Origin: a virus
IMG/VR virus record: IMGVR_UViG_3300043331_000900
Location: 1-30,330 of that record
Direction: 5' to 3' (one strand)
DNA: 30,330 bases
Part shown: piece by piece, positions 27,931 to 30,330 of the stretch
Layout: every line of letters begins with the position of its first letter
Position numbering within the stretch: the first letter of the stretch is position 1
Made by a program: the position numbers and the translations under genes
The notes under the pieces: generated by a model
Told to the model about the DNA's origin: nothing
Database searches by the model: none
What the model saw: only the letters and a program-made list of their open reading frames with translations

Positions 27931-27934
27931 GGGG
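27907..27934 (+). promoter_or_regulatory. Hairpin over the zinc-finger gene stop
   Basis: CCCCCTAG (27907-27914) pairs perfectly with CTAGGGGG (27927-27934), 8 bp with a 12-nt loop. No T-tract follows. It could end or stabilise the first early message before the gene at 28008. Confidence 0.55.
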
Positions 27935-27944
27935 CAGTGAGGGC

Positions 27945-27966
27945 GGTCGCGCGAGACGCCGCGACC
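27945..27966 (+). promoter_or_regulatory. Second hairpin before the gene at 28008
   Basis: GGTCGCG (27945-27951) pairs with CGCGACC (27960-27966), a perfect 7-bp stem with an 8-nt loop, 10 bp after the previous hairpin and 41 bp before ATG 28008. Note that its stem repeats the GGTCGCG half of the palindrome at 25928-25947. Confidence 0.5.
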
Positions 27967-28007
27967 ACCTGCAACGGTAGAACCCCGCGTCGGTGAGGGC
28001 AAGAGCC

Positions 28008-28556
28008 ATGACCGCAGTCGAAGCGAAGCCCCTGTCGCTGCACCATGAGATGCTCAGCGCGCTGATCGAGCTGCATCGGTACATCACCGATGATGATTGG
28101 CGCTGCGAGCAGGACGAACTTGCGCGCGTGCATACCGACGGGAACGTCAACATGTACGAACTCGTTACGGACCGCGCCACCGCCGCCATCAAGCGCGCTC
28201 TGCGCGAAGGAGCCCCTCAGGGCAAGCCAGCCACGACGCGTGATCTCATCGCCGAGTTGCTGGAGCTGCGCCTCCAAGTGGCGGATCACAACCGCGAGTT
28301 AGCGGCCCGTGTGTTGTCGGCGCGCACGCTACGGGCGACGCTCGAGCAGGAGCATGCCTGCGGCAACAAGAGCGAGGCCGAGAAGCGCGCCAAGGCGGAC
28401 GAGCGCTATCTCGACCATGAACGCGCCACGGCTCTCGTGGTGCACGCGCGGGACGAGCGCCTCGCGCGCGCCGAGTCCGCGTTCCTTGAGATCGCGGCGC
28501 AGCTGCGGCTCGACGCGGCGTTGCTGTCCCCCGTGATCCCGCCGGAGGACGCATGA
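28008..28556 (+). CDS. Hypothetical helical early protein, coiled coil
   Basis: A 182-residue protein from ATG 28008 (GAGGG about 8 nt upstream). The N-terminal third (LSLHHEMLSALIELHRYITDDDWRCEQDELARVHTDGNVNMYELVTDRATAAIKRAL) is a helical domain. From about residue 75 to 170 it is a long charged helix (DLIAELLELRLQVADHNRELAARVLSARTLRATLEQEHA ... ERLARAESAFLEIAAQLRLDAALL) with heptad character. Its stop overlaps ATG 28553 (ATGA), which suggests joint action with that conserved protein. It may be a DNA metabolism accessory factor. No family recognised. Confidence 0.5.
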   Translation: MTAVEAKPLSLHHEMLSALIELHRYITDDDWRCEQDELARVHTDGNVNMYELVTDRATAAIKRALREGAPQGKPATTRDLIAELLELRLQVADHNRELAARVLSARTLRATLEQEHACGNKSEAEKRAKADERYLDHERATALVVHARDERLARAESAFLEIAAQLRLDAALLSPVIPPEDA

Positions 28557-29347
28557 CGACGGCCGTCGTCAAGGCCGATCCCTACACGGGCGAAGTGCTG
28601 CCCGAGGCGCGGCCCGTCGTGTCGCTCGCGCCGATCGAGACGCCGGCGCACTTGGTCGCGCGGGCGACCGACGTCGCGAACCACCTCGCGGCGGTGATCG
28701 AGAACCAGAAGCTCTACTCGACGATCTCGGGCCGGAAGTTCGTGAAGTGCGAGGGCTGGGTGACGCTCGCGGCGATGATGGGCGTCATGCCGCGCGAGAT
28801 CGCCATGGAATCGCAGGATGGTGTGTACGTCGCCACGGTGGCGCTGGTGCGCATGGCGGACGGCGCCGAGCTGACGCGCGCGTCGGCCGAATGCGGCGCT
28901 CCCGACGAAGTGGACCGCAAGGGCAAGCCCGTGTGGGCGGACCGGCCGCGGTATGCGCGGCGCTCGATGGCCGCGACGCGCGCCACGTCGAAGGCGTGCC
29001 GGCTCGCGTTCTCCTGGGTGATGGCGCTCGCAGGATTCGAAGTGACGCCCCAAGAGGAGATGGCCGGCGAGGAGGCGAAGGGCTCGCTGGACGAGCGGCC
29101 CGCGGCGAGTCGGGACACCGAGCCGCCCGTGATTACGCGGGACACGCCGTTTCCGGGAACCACGGACGGGAAGTATCAGCACGTCGCGCCCAAGGACTTT
29201 AATCTCGGGCTCTTGAAGTGGATCGCAAAAACGCAGCCGCGGCTCGTGGAAGCGCATAACGAGGAGTGGCTAGAGGCGTTCCACGAGGAGTTGAAGCGGC
29301 GCACAGCAGAGGCTGCGCCCGCGACTGGCAGTCCCGCGTCGAGGTGA
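28553..29347 (+). CDS. Conserved phage replication/recombination-type protein
   Basis: A 264-residue protein with a pattern known from many phage early regions: an N-terminal part LVARATDVANHLAAVIENQKLYSTISGRKFVKCEGWVTLAAMMGVMPREIAMES, a strand region VYVATVALVRMADGAELTRASAECGAPDE, and the most conserved stretch RPRYARRSMAATRATSKACRLAFSWVMALAGFEVTPQEEM (residues about 138-177). The C-terminal 85 residues are variable and helical, with the segment KDFNLGLLKWIAKTQPRLVEAHNEEWLEAFHEELKRR. Relatives are often near recombinases or single-strand annealing proteins, so a DNA-binding role is possible. I know no proven activity. ATG overlaps the previous stop. Confidence 0.55.
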   Translation: MTTAVVKADPYTGEVLPEARPVVSLAPIETPAHLVARATDVANHLAAVIENQKLYSTISGRKFVKCEGWVTLAAMMGVMPREIAMESQDGVYVATVALVRMADGAELTRASAECGAPDEVDRKGKPVWADRPRYARRSMAATRATSKACRLAFSWVMALAGFEVTPQEEMAGEEAKGSLDERPAASRDTEPPVITRDTPFPGTTDGKYQHVAPKDFNLGLLKWIAKTQPRLVEAHNEEWLEAFHEELKRRTAEAAPATGSPASR

Positions 29348-29376
29348 ACGCGGCGGGTCGCGGGCCAATGGTTGCA

Positions 29377-29497
29377 GTCCGGGGTGGTAGTGCCTTTGGC
29401 GTAGATGGGCTCCACGTCGAGTGACGCGGTTGGTGGGCTTAGAGGCACACGCGGCGTGAGAGAGCGTCACGGGCTCTACGCCAAGGGAGCCCCGGAC
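29377..29497 (+). ncRNA. Nested three-helix structured RNA candidate
   Basis: In a 403-bp region without a supportable gene, three nested helices close one after another. GTCCGGGG (29377-29384) pairs with 29490-29497, 8 bp without a mismatch. Bases 29393-29405 pair with 29475-29487, 13 bp with one G-T pair. GTGACGC (29421-29427) pairs with 29464-29470, 7 bp. A small CACG/CGTG hairpin (29448-29458) lies inside. Further downstream smaller hairpins follow (29520-29533; 29560-29577), then the tRNA-like element. No T-tract ends it. It could be a phage non-coding RNA or the leader of the gene at 29751. Only pairing supports this; transcription is not shown. Confidence 0.55.
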
Positions 29498-29626
29498 CGA
29501 GCAAGAGAAAAAGGGGCGCGCTCCGTTTGGAGCCGCATACCGGTCAGGAGACAGTACCCCCCGCGGTGACAGGCGGGCCGCCCCGAGTTGGAAGAGCCAG
29601 TAGAGCGAAGCGGAAACATCGCAGTG

Positions 29627-29693
29627 AGCGGGGTTCAGGTGAAACCTCATGGGGTCAGAGCCCTTGGTACCCGTTCGATTCGGGTCCCCGCTT
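29627..29693 (+). tRNA. tRNA-like element, degenerate
   Basis: AGCGGGG (29627-29633) and CCCCGCT (29686-29692) form a perfect 7-bp acceptor stem. ACCCG TTCGATT CGGGT (29669-29685) is a consensus T arm. A 5-bp anticodon stem with one T-T mismatch (29649-29653/29661-29665) has the loop GTCAGAG: T33, anticodon CAG, then A37. Defects are a 3-bp D stem with a 5-nt loop without GG (29637-29647), a 3-base variable region, a total of only about 66 nt, and no encoded CCA. Leucine tRNAs usually have a long variable arm, missing here, so a working tRNA-Leu is doubtful. It may be a tRNA remnant or mimic. Confidence 0.4.
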
Positions 29694-29750
29694 TGGCCTG
29701 GGCGATCCACAGAGTTCTGCACTTCTACACACGCCAGCCGGAGGTAGCGG

Positions 29751-30330
<580 letters not shown>

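Noticed and set aside
29377-29700. RNase P RNA, tmRNA or a group I intron in the gene-free region
   Set aside because: I found none of their conserved core sequences; the tRNA-like part has both acceptor strands close together, unlike tmRNA.

Overview
The window is a continuous stretch of a tailed, siphovirus-like, apparently temperate phage genome or prophage with high GC content. No host gene or host-specific sequence is visible. A spanin-like protein, two lipoprotein-type signal sequences and a GH108-type lysozyme suggest a Gram-negative host; I cannot name it. Third codon positions are about 90% G/C in ordinary phage genes (hand sample of the capsid gene), with many GTG starts, ATGA/GTGA stop-start overlaps and purine-rich ribosome binding sites. 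Neither terminase, portal nor integrase is present; they presumably lie outside.

Layout. (1) 1-6.0 kb, head: a MuF-type minor head protein interrupted by an intein, scaffold, major capsid protein, decoration and cement proteins, and the head-tail adaptor. (2) 6.0-11.9 kb: five consecutive putative fibre/adhesin genes, the last a 757-residue protein made of 20-residue repeats, plus a tiny minus-strand membrane protein. (3) 11.9-21.9 kb, neck and tail: head closure, neck, tail terminator, tail tube, tail assembly chaperones joined by a -1 frameshift, tape measure, a tail hub carrying an inserted beta-propeller, a lectin-like protein and a distal tail protein. (4) 21.9-24.9 kb, lysis: two small membrane proteins (one holin-like), GH108 endolysin, further small membrane proteins and a spanin-like pair. 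(5) 24.9-26.2 kb: a leftward repressor-lipoprotein operon, an operator/promoter region and a divergent rightward early operon. (6) 26.2-30.3 kb: small early genes, a conserved replication/recombination-type protein, about 400 bp of structured non-coding DNA with a tRNA-like element, and an alanine-repeat protein running off the end.

The most unusual feature is at 441-1403. The intein sits exactly before the cysteine of the conserved NCRC motif of the MuF protein. Its middle, and parts of both splicing domains, are read on the opposite strand as a 294-residue protein with helix-turn-helix modules and a Vsr/DUF559-like nuclease domain. The two genes share the same codon triplets, so one piece of DNA encodes both the splicing element and its probable homing endonuclease. 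Two other selfish endonucleases (HNH family, at 20.2-20.4 kb and 23.1-23.4 kb) survive only as remnants whose catalytic cores have been deleted.

The second unusual feature is the leader of the capsid gene (2261-2461). It holds four 17-nt hairpins with different, base-pair-conserving 6-bp stems and an identical GCGAT loop, plus a 15-bp long-range inverted repeat that competes with one of them. Other RNA-level structures include a textbook frameshift signal in the tail chaperones and a nested three-helix RNA candidate at 29377-29497.
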